A DNA stretch of 64,000 nt from the NCBI RefSeq assembly GCF_030658505.1, contig NZ_JAUTXR010000124.1:43551-107550 (forward strand), read 5' to 3'. The notes under the pieces were generated by a model. That model was not told the DNA's origin, did not search any database, and saw only the letters and a program-made list of their open reading frames with translations. This stretch comes from Stenotrophomonas raiganjensis (SeqCode) (GTDB lineage Bacteria > Pseudomonadota > Gammaproteobacteria > Xanthomonadales > Xanthomonadaceae). The position numbers were made by a program, and so were the translations under genes. This document shows positions 55,206 to 63,948 of this stretch, one piece after another. Each line of letters opens with the position of its first letter. Position 1 is the first letter of the stretch.

Positions 55206-56576
55206 ATGAACCAGAAGCAATTGCTGCGCCCGGTGGCCGATGCCGCCGCACTGGCCGCACCGCTGGCGAACTACAACACCGCCGACGCGGTGGAATTCCT
55301 CAACACGCTGGAACTGACCCGCGCCGCGGAAACGCTGGCCGCGCTGCCGTTGCCGCGTGCAGTAAAAATGCTGGAAGCGCCGGAACTGCACCGCAGTGGC
55401 GAACTGGTGGCCGCGCTGCCGCCGGCGCGCGCCGCCGCCCTGCTCGGTCTGATGGCCGATGACCGCGCGACCGACATCGTCCACGAGCTGGATGAGGAAG
55501 AACGCGCGCGGCTGATCCCGCTGCTGGGCACCGACGCCCGCCAGGCCATCCAGAAGCTGCTCAGCTACCCGCCGAACACTGCTGGCGCGCTGATGACCAC
55601 CGAGTACGTGGCTGTGCCTGCCAGCTGGACCGTGGCGCAGACCCTGCAGCACATCCGCCAGGTCGAGCGCACCCGTGAAACGGTATACGCGATCTACGTG
55701 CTGGACCCGGCCAGCCAACAGCTGCAGCAGGTGGTGACCATGCGCAGGCTGATCACCGGCCTGCCCGAGGAATCGATCCTGGACGTGGCCCAGGTCAATC
55801 CGCCGGTGACGGTGGATGCGCTGATGGACCAGGAGGAAGTGGCACGGCTGATCCGCCGCCACGACCTGCTGGCGATTCCGGTGGTCGATGCGCAGCAGCA
55901 GATGCTCGGCATCGTCACCGTGGACGACGTGCTCGATGCGCTGATCGAGGAATCCACCGAGGACGCGCACAAGTTCGGCGGCATGGAGGCACTGGACAAG
56001 CCGTACATGCAGATCGGCTTCTTCGAGATGCTGCGCAAGCGTGCCGGCTGGCTGAGCGTGCTGTTCCTGGGCGAGATGCTGACCGCCAGCGCGATGCAGC
56101 ACTACGAGGACGAACTGGCGCGCGCAGTGGTGCTGACCCTGTTCATCCCGTTGATCATGAGCTCGGGCGGCAATTCCGGCTCGCAGGCCACCTCGCTGCT
56201 GATCCGCAGCCTGGCACTGCGTGAACTGCGCCTGCGCGACTGGTGGAGGGTGGCCATCCGCGAGATTCCGACCGGCATGGTGCTGGGTGCCATCCTCGGC
56301 TGCCTGGCGATCGTGCGCATCGTGATCTGGCAGCTGGGCGGCCTGCATGACTACGGCGAGCACTGGATCCTGCTGGCGATCACCATTGGTGCGGCGCTGG
56401 TCGGCATCGTCACCTTCGGCTCGCTGTCCGGCTCGATGCTGCCGTTCATCCTCAAGCGCCTCGGCTTCGACCCGGCCAGCGCTTCGGCGCCGTTCGTGGC
56501 CACCCTGGTGGATGTGACCGGCCTGGTGATCTACTTCAGCATCGCCGCGATGATCCTGCACGGCACGCTGCTGTAA
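55206..56576 (+). CDS. mgtE: MgtE-type magnesium transporter
   Basis: A 456-residue Mg2+ channel/transporter. The N-terminal MgtE superhelical domain (residues about 20-130) is followed by two CBS domains (about 140-260: ALMTTEYVAVP, LAIPVVDAQQQMLGIVTVDDV) that sense intracellular Mg2+. The C-terminal channel has five helices with IMSSGGNSGSQ and LVDVTGLVIYF, the conserved pore segments. The length is standard. ATG 55206 lies within a CAAAACCG context and starts MNQKQLLRPV; the longer upstream frame is unlikely. The stop codon is one base before a perfect 34-bp inverted repeat. Confidence 0.93.
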   Translation: MNQKQLLRPVADAAALAAPLANYNTADAVEFLNTLELTRAAETLAALPLPRAVKMLEAPELHRSGELVAALPPARAAALLGLMADDRATDIVHELDEEERARLIPLLGTDARQAIQKLLSYPPNTAGALMTTEYVAVPASWTVAQTLQHIRQVERTRETVYAIYVLDPASQQLQQVVTMRRLITGLPEESILDVAQVNPPVTVDALMDQEEVARLIRRHDLLAIPVVDAQQQMLGIVTVDDVLDALIEESTEDAHKFGGMEALDKPYMQIGFFEMLRKRAGWLSVLFLGEMLTASAMQHYEDELARAVVLTLFIPLIMSSGGNSGSQATSLLIRSLALRELRLRDWWRVAIREIPTGMVLGAILGCLAIVRIVIWQLGGLHDYGEHWILLAITIGAALVGIVTFGSLSGSMLPFILKRLGFDPASASAPFVATLVDVTGLVIYFSIAAMILHGTLL

Positions 56577-56577
56577 C

Positions 56578-56646
56578 AAAAAAGGGGACGGAGGGGATTA
56601 AGTCGTTTGTGCCACAAACGACTTAATCCCCTCCGTCCCCTTTTTT
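56578..56646. repeat. Perfect 34-bp inverted repeat (69 nt)
   Basis: The left arm 56578-56611 begins AAAAAAGGGGACGGAGGGG and the right arm 56613-56646 is its exact reverse complement around a single central C. It starts two bases after the mgtE stop and ends 15 nt before the next ATG. The A6 and T6 ends make it symmetrical as a bidirectional rho-independent terminator. The GGGGACGGAG motif suggests a dispersed REP-like family. Confidence 0.9.
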
Positions 56647-56661
56647 GGGTACCGTAGGCGC

Positions 56662-59382
56662 ATGAGTACCTACCACCTGCAGTCCGTGTTCCGTCCGCAG
56701 TCGGTCGCGGTGATCGGCGGCAGCCCGCGCGAGCGTTCGGCCGGCCGCGCAGTGATGCGCAACCTGCGCGGCACCGGCTTCCCCGGCAAGGTGGCGTGGA
56801 TCAATCCGCGGCACGCAGAGATCGATGGCATCCGCACTGTGAAGCGGCTGAAGGACCTGGACTGGGTGCCGGACCTGGTGGTGATCACCGCGCCGGCGTC
56901 GATCGTGCCGCAGGTGGTGCGCACCGCCGCCGAGCGGGGCGTGCAGGCCGCAATCATCCTCACCGCGCACCTCGGCGAAGGCCCCGGCTCGCTGTCGGCG
57001 CAGGTGGAGGCGGTGGCACGCAAGCATGGCCTGCGCATCCTCGGCCCGCACTGCCTGGGCGTCATCGCCCCGCATGCACGGCTCAACGCCAGCATCGCCG
57101 CGCACTTCCCGCAGGCCGGCGACCTCGCGTTGATCTCCGAATCTTCGGCCATTGCCGCCGCGCTGGTGGAGTGGGGCGTGGCGCGCTCGGTCGGCTTCTC
57201 CGCCGTGGTGTCGCTGGGCGACACGATGGACGTCGACTTCGGCGACCTGCTCGACTACTTCGCCACCGACTACCGCACCCGCGCCATCCTGCTCTATGTC
57301 GAGCAGATCAAGGATGCGCGCAAGTTCATGTCGGCCGCGCGTGCCGCCGCCCGCGCCAAGCCGGTGGTGGTGGTGAAGTCCGGTCGCGCCGAGCGCGTGC
57401 AGCCGGGCAGCCGCGATACCCATGTGCAGGCCTTGGCCCGTACCGACGACGTCTACGGTGCAGCCTTCAACCGCGCCGGCCTGCTGCGCGTGAGCGCGCT
57501 GGACGAGCTGTTCACGGCTGCCGAATCGCTGGGCCGATTGGGGACGTTCCCCGGTCGCCGCCTGGCCATCCTCAGCAACGGTGGTGGCGTGGGTCGCCTT
57601 GCGGTGGACCAGTTGATCGCGCTGCGTGGCACGCTGGCCAACCTGTCCGACAGCACAGTCGAGAAACTCGACGCCGTGCTGCCGCAGGGCTGGTCGCGCA
57701 GCAATCCGGTCGACATCGTGGTCGACGCCGATGGTGATCGCTATGCTGCGGCCATCGAAGCGCTGCTGGCCGACAACGAGAACGACGCGGTGATGGTGGT
57801 GAACGTGCCGACCGCGTTCACCTCATCGGCGGACGCCGCGCAGGCGCTCACCCGCACGCTCGGCCTGCGCCCGCGCCATCATCGCGACAAGCCGGTGTTC
57901 GCGGTGTGGCTGGGCAACGATGACCAGGCCACCGCCACGCTCAACGCGGCGCGGGTGCCGACCTATCCGACCGAGGCCGAAGCGGTACGTGGCTTCCAGC
58001 ATCTGGTGCGTTACCGCGAAGCGCAGAACGCACTGATGGAAACGCCACCCAGCCTGCCGCAGGATTTCAATGTCGATGCGGCGGCCGCGCGTGCACTGGT
58101 CGATGCTGCGCTAGCCAATGGCCAGCAATGGCTGGACCCGTTGGCCACGCATGAACTGCTCAAGGCCTATGGCATTCCGTCCGCGCCGGTGATGCACGCG
58201 CGCGATGCGCACGAGGCGATGGACCTGGCGCAGCCACTGCTGGAACGAGGTGCCACCGTGGCACTGAAGATCCTGTCACCGGACATCCCGCACAAGTCGG
58301 AAGTGGATGGCGTGCGCCTCAACCTGTCCACGCTGCCGGCGGTGCAGAGCGCGGCCAACGCGATCCTGTCGCGCGCACGCCAGCTGCGGCCGGATGCACG
58401 CATCGATGGCCTGCTGGTACAGCCGACCATCGTTCGCCCGAAGGCGCGCGAGTTGATTGTCGGCATCGCCGATGACGCGACGTTCGGCCCGGTGATCGTG
58501 GTCGGTCGCGGCGGCACGGCTGTCGAAGTGATCAACGACAAGGCGCTGGCGCTGCCGCCGCTGGACCTGCGCCTGGCCCATGAGCTGATCGGCCAGACCC
58601 GTGCCTCGCGCATCCTCAAGGCCTATGGCGATGTGCCTGCCGCCGACGAGCGCGCACTGGCATTGGCGCTGGTCAAGCTGGCGCAGCTGGCCGCCGACAT
58701 TCCCGAAGTGCGTACGCTGGACATCAATCCGCTGCTGGTCGACGGCAAGGGCATCCTCGCCCTCGACGCACGTGTGGCGGTGGCGCCGTCGCGCATCCTG
58801 CACAAGGGTCGTGGCCATCCGCGTTTTTCGGTGTTCCCGTACCCGAAGGAGTGGGAGCGCACCATCGAACTGTCCGATGGCGGCCGCGCCTTCGTGCGCC
58901 CGGTGCGGCCGGAGGACGACGCGCTGTTCCGTGCTTTCTTCGCTCGCGTCAGCGATGAGGATCTGCGCCTGCGCTTCTTCCAGTCGGTGAAGCACTTCAG
59001 CCACGAGTTCATCGCGCGCCTGACCCAGCTTGACTATGCACGTTCGATCGCGCTGGTGGCGATCGAACCACGCAGCGGCGAAATGCTCGGCGCGGTGCGC
59101 CTGCACGCCGATGCCGATTATCACCGCGGCGAGTACGGCATCCTGATCCGCTCGGACCTGAAGGGCCACGGCATCGGCTGGCGGCTGATGGCGATCATGA
59201 TCGAGTACGCCAAGTGGCTGGGCCTGGACGTGGTCGAAGGCCAGGTGCTGCGCGAGAACAGCACCATGCTGGCGATGTGCCAGAGCCTGGGCTTCAAGAC
59301 GAAGCTGGACCCGGATGACCCGACGGTGATGATGGTGACCCTGCCGGTGCAGCAGGTCGAGGTGCCGGCGGCACCGCTGTAG
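56662..59382 (+). CDS. Acyl-CoA synthetase-like/GNAT protein acetyltransferase (Pat/YfiQ type)
   Basis: A 906-residue protein with the Pat layout. Residues 1 to about 700 form an NDP-forming acyl-CoA synthetase-like module: a CoA-binding Rossmann region (VAVIGGSPRERSAGR), a flavodoxin-like part (ILGPHCLGVIAPHA) and an ATP-grasp domain (GATVALKILSPDIPHKSEVDG). Residues about 730-895 form a GNAT acetyltransferase (FVRPVRPEDDALFR, GEYGILIRSDLKGHGIGWRLM). In enterobacteria the homologue PatZ acetylates Acs and other lysines, and the synthetase part is regulatory. ATG 56662 lies just 15 nt after the 34-bp palindrome and lacks a strong Shine-Dalgarno. The stop lies in a GTAG palindrome. Confidence 0.93.
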   Translation: MSTYHLQSVFRPQSVAVIGGSPRERSAGRAVMRNLRGTGFPGKVAWINPRHAEIDGIRTVKRLKDLDWVPDLVVITAPASIVPQVVRTAAERGVQAAIILTAHLGEGPGSLSAQVEAVARKHGLRILGPHCLGVIAPHARLNASIAAHFPQAGDLALISESSAIAAALVEWGVARSVGFSAVVSLGDTMDVDFGDLLDYFATDYRTRAILLYVEQIKDARKFMSAARAAARAKPVVVVKSGRAERVQPGSRDTHVQALARTDDVYGAAFNRAGLLRVSALDELFTAAESLGRLGTFPGRRLAILSNGGGVGRLAVDQLIALRGTLANLSDSTVEKLDAVLPQGWSRSNPVDIVVDADGDRYAAAIEALLADNENDAVMVVNVPTAFTSSADAAQALTRTLGLRPRHHRDKPVFAVWLGNDDQATATLNAARVPTYPTEAEAVRGFQHLVRYREAQNALMETPPSLPQDFNVDAAAARALVDAALANGQQWLDPLATHELLKAYGIPSAPVMHARDAHEAMDLAQPLLERGATVALKILSPDIPHKSEVDGVRLNLSTLPAVQSAANAILSRARQLRPDARIDGLLVQPTIVRPKARELIVGIADDATFGPVIVVGRGGTAVEVINDKALALPPLDLRLAHELIGQTRASRILKAYGDVPAADERALALALVKLAQLAADIPEVRTLDINPLLVDGKGILALDARVAVAPSRILHKGRGHPRFSVFPYPKEWERTIELSDGGRAFVRPVRPEDDALFRAFFARVSDEDLRLRFFQSVKHFSHEFIARLTQLDYARSIALVAIEPRSGEMLGAVRLHADADYHRGEYGILIRSDLKGHGIGWRLMAIMIEYAKWLGLDVVEGQVLRENSTMLAMCQSLGFKTKLDPDDPTVMMVTLPVQQVEVPAAPL

Positions 59383-59432
59383 AGTCGAGCTCGCTCGACT
59401 GTTGCCATCGAAAGCAGTCGAGCAAGCTCGAC
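59379..59432 (+). repeat. SMAG-type palindrome pair after the Pat gene
   Basis: GTAG 59379-59382, whose TAG is the Pat stop codon, is followed by the perfect AGTCGAGC/GCTCGACT stem (59383-59400). A second copy of the stem, GTCGAGC/GCTCGAC, lies at 59417-59432. Confidence 0.75.
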
Positions 59433-59444
59433 ACCACGACCAGG

Positions 59445-59825
59445 CTATCGCATCGGTTCCACCACCACTGCCGTGCCGTAGCACAGCACTTCGGTCAGCC
59501 CGGTCATCACGTCGGTGGCGTCGTAGCGCATGCCGATGATCGCGTTGGCGCCCAGTTGGCGCGCGTGCTTGACCATGTCGCGGTAGGTTTCCTCGCGGGC
59601 CTGTTCGCACAGCTCGGTGTAGATGGTGATGTTGCCGCCGAACAGGGTCTGGATACCGCCAAGGAAGTTGCCGACGATCGAGCGCGAGCGCACGGTGATG
59701 CCGCGCACCACGCCCAGGTTGCGCACGACGCGATGGCCGGGCAGCTCGAAGGCGGTGGTGACCAGCGCATCGTCGAAGCGCAGTGCGGGCGGGGAAGGGG
59801 AACCGCTGTTGTAGGGGTCTGCCAC
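59445..59825 (-). CDS. YbjQ family protein
   Basis: A 126-residue protein of the YbjQ/DUF74 family, a small pentameric fold often described as a putative heavy-metal-binding domain. Characteristic segments are [18 protein letters not shown], the central [20 protein letters not shown] and [15 protein letters not shown] short Pro/Ser-rich N-terminal tail of about 15 residues precedes the fold. GTG 59825 is taken as start because AAGGA lies upstream. The function of the family is not established. The gene lies divergent from the alpha/beta hydrolase. Confidence 0.88.
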   Translation of the reverse strand: MADPYNSGSPSPPALRFDDALVTTAFELPGHRVVRNLGVVRGITVRSRSIVGNFLGGIQTLFGGNITIYTELCEQAREETYRDMVKHARQLGANAIIGMRYDATDVMTGLTEVLCYGTAVVVEPMR

Positions 59826-59956
59826 GATCGCGTCCTTGGAACAGGTAGGGTGGAGGGCTGCATCCTAGCGTGCCGTGGCGTCGCCGGCCCGGTTCTGCAA
59901 CGTACTGGGCCAGCCACGGCATGTCCTTGTCACCGCACCGGCGCGACAATGGCCCG

Positions 59957-60658
59957 ATGACCGACCGTATCCCCTTGTTGCTGTTGCCTGGCCTGCTCAA
60001 CGATGCCGAGCTGTGGCGTGCGCAGCTGGCCGATCTGGCCGATATCGCCGACTGCACGGTGGGCGACCAGACCCGTGGCGAGACCCTGCAGGCCGTGGCC
60101 GAGGATGTGCTGGCGCAGGCGCCGCAGCTCTTCGCCCTGGCGGGCTTCTCGCTGGGTGGATTCGTCGCCCAGCAGATCCTTCGCATCGCCCCGCAACGGG
60201 TGTTGCAGCTGGCGTTGGTCGATACTTCGATCCACGCCGATTCTCCCGAGCGGGCCGAGCAACGCCGCAGCCAGCGCGCCAGCGTGCGCCTGCCGGGCAA
60301 GTTCCACGGCTTCGGCGATACGCTGATGCGCAGCTACATCGATGCCTCGCGGCTGGACGACTACGTGCTGGTGCAGCGCGTGCGCGACATGACCGCCCGC
60401 CTGGGCGCGGAGGTGTTCCTGCGCCAGAGTGCGCTGGAGCGGCGCGATGGCCATGACGTGCTGGCGGGCTACCGCGATCCGCTGTTGATCGTGTGCGGTG
60501 CCAACGACCGCATTACGCCGCTGGCGGTGAGCGAGGAAATGCACGCACTGGTGCCGCATTCGCAGCTGGTGGTGGTGCCCGATTGCGGGCACCTGGCACC
60601 GATGGAGAAACCGGACGAAGTGAGTGCGGCGATGCGTGGGTGGTTGTTGCAGGGCTAG
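59957..60658 (+). CDS. Alpha/beta-fold hydrolase
   Basis: A 233-residue alpha/beta hydrolase. The triad is readable: Ser65 in the elbow GFSLGG, Asp184 in CGANDRIT and His212 in PDCGHLAPMEKP. The oxyanion segment LLLLPGLLNDAELW is at the N-terminus. It is cytoplasmic, with no signal peptide. Such short enzymes include esterases, MenH-like and BioH-like proteins; the substrate cannot be deduced. ATG 59957 begins MTDRIPLLLLPGL; the frame extends upstream without support. Confidence 0.9.
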   Translation: MTDRIPLLLLPGLLNDAELWRAQLADLADIADCTVGDQTRGETLQAVAEDVLAQAPQLFALAGFSLGGFVAQQILRIAPQRVLQLALVDTSIHADSPERAEQRRSQRASVRLPGKFHGFGDTLMRSYIDASRLDDYVLVQRVRDMTARLGAEVFLRQSALERRDGHDVLAGYRDPLLIVCGANDRITPLAVSEEMHALVPHSQLVVVPDCGHLAPMEKPDEVSAAMRGWLLQG

Positions 60659-60678
60659 GCCAAAGCCGCTTCTGGTGG

Positions 60679-60744
60679 GTGCGGACCTTGGTCCGCACGG
60701 TGTTTCAATGATCGATCAGAGGTCAGTGCCGACCAAGGGCGGCA
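60679..60744. repeat. Two palindromic repeat elements after the hydrolase gene
   Basis: A perfect palindrome GTGCGGACC/GGTCCGCAC lies at 60679-60698 with a GGTG head in place of GTAG. A looser TGCCG/CGGCA stem at 60726-60744 is followed by CCTAT. They look like diverged SMAG elements between convergent genes. Confidence 0.55.
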
Positions 60745-60776
60745 CCTATCGATTCCGAGCCGTAACCGCAGTGGGA

Positions 60777-61586
60777 TCAATCCCAGGCCGGCGCAATGCC
60801 TTCCGGGTTGGCCAGGCGGTGCCCACGATCCAGCTTGGCGATCTGCGCCATGTCTTCGTCGGTCAGGCGGATCGCTGCCGCTTCCAGGTTGCTCGACAGG
60901 TTGTCGCGCTTGGTCGACGACGGGATCACCGAGAAGCCCTGCTGCAGCGCCCAGGCCAGCGCGATCTGCGCCGGGGTGGCCTGGTGGCGGCCGGCAATGG
61001 CCTGGATCACCGGGTCCTTGATCACCTCGCCATAGGCCAGGCTCATGTAGGCGGTGATGTGGATGCCGTTGTCCTGCAGGAACTTCACCAGCAGGCGGTT
61101 CTGCAGGTACGGATGGATCTCGATCTGGTTGGTGGCGATGGCGCCTGCACCGAGGATGCCGATCGCCTTGCGGGTCTGCGCGATGGTGAAGTTGGAGATG
61201 CCGATCTGCTTCGTCAGGCCCTGTGCCTTGGCCTCGGCCAGTGCGGACAGGTACTCCTCCATCGGCACGTCCACCTTGTCGTTCGGCGACGGCCAGTGGA
61301 TCAGTGCCAGCTCGACGTGGTCGGTGCGCAGCTTCTCCAGGCTGGTACGCAGGCTGGCCAGCAGCGCTTCGCGCTTGAACTCGGTGATCCAGACCTTGGT
61401 GGTCAGGTAGATCTCTTCGCGCGGCACGCCGGAATCGGCGATGGCCTGGCCGACCTCGGCTTCATTGCCGTAGATCTGCGCGGTATCGATGGCGCGGTAG
61501 CCGACATCCAGCGCGTTGCGCACGGAGTCGATCACGGTCTGGTCTTTCAGGCGGAAGGTGCCGAGACCGAAGGCGGGGACAGTCAT
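60777..61586 (-). CDS. dkgB: Aldo/keto reductase (2,5-didehydrogluconate reductase DkgB type)
   Basis: A 269-residue NADPH-dependent aldo/keto reductase closely resembling Escherichia coli DkgB: the opening [12 protein letters not shown] and later [41 protein letters not shown], and the [10 protein letters not shown] end are alike. The catalytic tetrad is Asp34, Tyr39, Lys64 and His97. It is cytoplasmic and reduces methylglyoxal and other small carbonyls. ATG 61586 is chosen over the longer frame because it yields the DkgB N-terminus. It lies next to the MFS exporter gene on the same strand. Confidence 0.93.
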   Translation of the reverse strand: MTVPAFGLGTFRLKDQTVIDSVRNALDVGYRAIDTAQIYGNEAEVGQAIADSGVPREEIYLTTKVWITEFKREALLASLRTSLEKLRTDHVELALIHWPSPNDKVDVPMEEYLSALAEAKAQGLTKQIGISNFTIAQTRKAIGILGAGAIATNQIEIHPYLQNRLLVKFLQDNGIHITAYMSLAYGEVIKDPVIQAIAGRHQATPAQIALAWALQQGFSVIPSSTKRDNLSSNLEAAAIRLTDEDMAQIAKLDRGHRLANPEGIAPAWD

Positions 61587-61711
61587 GGGGAGCTCCAGCA
61601 GAGGGGAGGGATGCGAATATCCGGCAAAGGGTAGGCCAGTGGGCGCATGCGTGCCGGCAACGGTGCATTGCACCACCGTACCGGCAGGACGCCGGCACGG
61701 CATGACTTATC

Positions 61712-62926
61712 TCAATGCGCGGCCACGGCGATGCCATCGACGCGGTCGTCGATGCCGTCACGGCGGTCCAGGCGGCCGCTGAGCACGGTCAATGCATACG
61801 CGCCCACCACCACCAGCGCGCCCAGCCACGGCGTGTGCATCAGGCCGATGTTCTCCACCACCAGCCCGCCGAGCGAGGCGCCCAGCGCGATGCCGATGTT
61901 GAAGGCGGCGATGTTCAGCCCCGAGGCCACGTCGGTGGCCTGCGGCGCATAGCGCTGCGCCTGCTTGACCACGTAGACCTGCAGGCCGGGCACGTTGCCG
62001 AACGCCACCGCACCCAGTGCCAGCACTGTCAGCAGCATCAGCCAGGTGTTGTAGGCGGTGAAGGTGAGCACGAACAGCACGACGGCCAACAGTGCGAAGA
62101 TGCGCTTCAGTGCGGGCACCGGACCCATGCGGTCGGCCATGCGCCCGCCCCACAGGTTGCCGATTGCCACCGACACGCCGTACACCAGCAGAACCAGGCT
62201 GACCGCATTGGCGGAGAAACCGGTGACGTCCTGCAGGATCGGCGCCATATAGGTGAAGGCCAGGAAGGTGCCGCCGTAGCCCAGCGCGGTCATCGCATAG
62301 CCCAGCAGCAGGCGGGGTTGGGCGAGCACGGCCAGCTGCTGGCGGAAGCTGGCCGGCGCACTCTGCGGCACGCTGCGCGGCACGGACAGCAGCGCGCCGA
62401 GCAGGGCGATCACGCCCAGAGCGGCCACCGCCAGGAAGGTGGCGCGCCAGCCCAGGTGCTGGCCGATGAAGGTGCCCAGCGGCACACCGGTCACCAGCGC
62501 CACGGTCAGGCCGGTGAACATGATGGCGATCGCGCTGGCGGACTTCTCCTTCGGCACTACCGCGGTGGCGATGATCGAACCGATCGAGAAGAACACACCG
62601 TGGGCGAGGCCGGTGAGGATGCGGGCGACGATCAGCGAGGTGTAGCCCGGCGCCAGGAACGCGATGACGTTGCCGAGGGTGAACAGCACCATCAGCGCCA
62701 CCAGCAGCGACTTGCGCGGCACGCGGCCGGTGAGCGCGGTCAGCACCGGCGCACCGATGGCCACGCCGAGGGCGTACAGCGAGACCAGCAGGCCGGCCGA
62801 AGGCAGGCTGACCTGCAGGTCGGCGGCAATGGTGGGAATCAGGCCGACGATGACGAACTCGGTGGTGCCGATGGCGAAGGCACCGAGGGTCAACGCCAGC
62901 AGGGCGAGGGGAATGCCACGGATCAT
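61712..62926 (-). CDS. MFS efflux transporter (DHA1, AraJ/YdhP-like)
   Basis: A 404-residue 12-helix major facilitator. The N-terminus FAIGTTEFVIVGLIPTIAADL is typical of the AraJ/YdhP group of DHA1 sugar-efflux-like carriers. The conserved motif between helices 2 and 3 reads ALTGRVPRKSLLVALM, and the ARILTGLAHGVFFSIGS segment matches helix 4. Cargo is unknown. ATG 62926 is chosen over the longer frame because the extra 26 residues are not typical. The gene is divergent from the LysR gene, which likely controls it. Confidence 0.93.
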   Translation of the reverse strand: MIRGIPLALLALTLGAFAIGTTEFVIVGLIPTIAADLQVSLPSAGLLVSLYALGVAIGAPVLTALTGRVPRKSLLVALMVLFTLGNVIAFLAPGYTSLIVARILTGLAHGVFFSIGSIIATAVVPKEKSASAIAIMFTGLTVALVTGVPLGTFIGQHLGWRATFLAVAALGVIALLGALLSVPRSVPQSAPASFRQQLAVLAQPRLLLGYAMTALGYGGTFLAFTYMAPILQDVTGFSANAVSLVLLVYGVSVAIGNLWGGRMADRMGPVPALKRIFALLAVVLFVLTFTAYNTWLMLLTVLALGAVAFGNVPGLQVYVVKQAQRYAPQATDVASGLNIAAFNIGIALGASLGGLVVENIGLMHTPWLGALVVVGAYALTVLSGRLDRRDGIDDRVDGIAVAAH

Positions 62927-63004
62927 GGCCGGCTCCGGAGGGAAGGAAGGCGCGCAGTGTGCGCGGCGCACCTTTGCCGAAAAACCGGTCTTCACGCCAA
63001 TCAC

Positions 63005-63023
63005 TATTGCCGCTCAGTCAATA
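63005..63023. promoter_or_regulatory. Candidate LysR-type operator (TATTG-N9-CAATA)
   Basis: A perfect interrupted palindrome TATTG (63005-63009) and CAATA (63019-63023) contains the T-N11-A core expected of LysR-type sites. It lies between the divergent MFS and LysR genes, 8 nt before the LysR ATG, where autoregulation is common. Confidence 0.6.
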
Positions 63024-63031
63024 ATGGCGGC

Positions 63032-63934
63032 ATGAAGACCACTCTTGACGAAATGCAGGCCTTCCTCACGGTCATCGACAGCGGGTCGATCAGTGCCGCT
63101 GCCGAGCAGCTGGGGCAGACGCCCTCGGGCGTGAGCCGTGCGCTGGGTCGGCTGGAGGACAAACTGGGGATCACCCTGCTGACCCGCACCACCCGCCGAC
63201 TGCACCTGACCGCCGAGGGCGAGGCATTCCTGCGCCATGCACGGGCGATCATCGATGCGGTGGAATCGGCCGAGGAACAGATGGCGGCGCGCCGCGAGCG
63301 CCCGGCTGGGCGCCTGCGCGTGGATGCGGCGATGCCGTTCGTGCTGCACGTGATCGCGCCGCTGGTGAGCGGCTATCGTGCGCGCTACCCGGAAGTGCAG
63401 CTGGAGTTGAACAGCTCTGACCGCTACATCGACCTGCTGGAGCGGCGCACCGATCTGGCGATCCGGATCGGGCCGCTGGCCGACTCCACCCTGCATGCGC
63501 GACCGTTGGGTCGCTGCCAGCTGCGACTGGTGGCCAGCCCGGCCTACCTGGCGGCACACGGCGAACCGGCCAGCGTCGCCGCGCTGGGCCAGCACACGCT
63601 GCTCAGCTTCAACGAACCGGAATCGCTGAATCACTGGCCGCTGCCGGGCGATGCCAATGGCCTGCTGCGGGTGCGTCCGGATATCGCGGTGTCCAGCGGG
63701 GAAACACTACGCCGACTGGCGGTGGAAGGCGTCGGCATCACCTGCCTGTCCGACTTCGTCACCGACCGCGACCGCGCTGCCGGCACGCTGGTGCCGGTGC
63801 TGGCGGCGCAGACGCTGGATGTGTACCAGCCGATCCACGCGGTGTACTACCGCAACACCGCGGTGTCCGCACGGATCAGCTCGTTCGTGGATTACCTGGG
63901 TGAAGCAATGGCGCAGAGCGGTTACCTGCGCTGA
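63032..63934 (+). CDS. LysR-family transcriptional regulator
   Basis: A 300-residue LTTR. The N-terminal winged helix-turn-helix (MKTTLDEMQAFLTVIDSGSI then AAAEQLGQTPSGVSRALGRL) is complete, followed by the linker helix and a periplasmic-binding-protein-like effector domain (AMPFVLHVIAPLVSGYRARYP, DLAIRIGPLADSTL, GEPASVAALGQHTLLSF). It resembles the AaeR/DmlR branch of small LTTRs. ATG 63032 is the start; the open frame upstream is antisense to the MFS gene. Its probable target is the divergent MFS gene. Confidence 0.94.
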   Translation: MKTTLDEMQAFLTVIDSGSISAAAEQLGQTPSGVSRALGRLEDKLGITLLTRTTRRLHLTAEGEAFLRHARAIIDAVESAEEQMAARRERPAGRLRVDAAMPFVLHVIAPLVSGYRARYPEVQLELNSSDRYIDLLERRTDLAIRIGPLADSTLHARPLGRCQLRLVASPAYLAAHGEPASVAALGQHTLLSFNEPESLNHWPLPGDANGLLRVRPDIAVSSGETLRRLAVEGVGITCLSDFVTDRDRAAGTLVPVLAAQTLDVYQPIHAVYYRNTAVSARISSFVDYLGEAMAQSGYLR

Positions 63935-63948
63935 GGTCGTGGTGGGGT

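Noticed and set aside
61715..63031. Long upstream extension of the LysR frame (total 739 codons)
   Set aside because: It is antisense to the MFS gene and lacks domains. The HTH starts right at ATG 63032.
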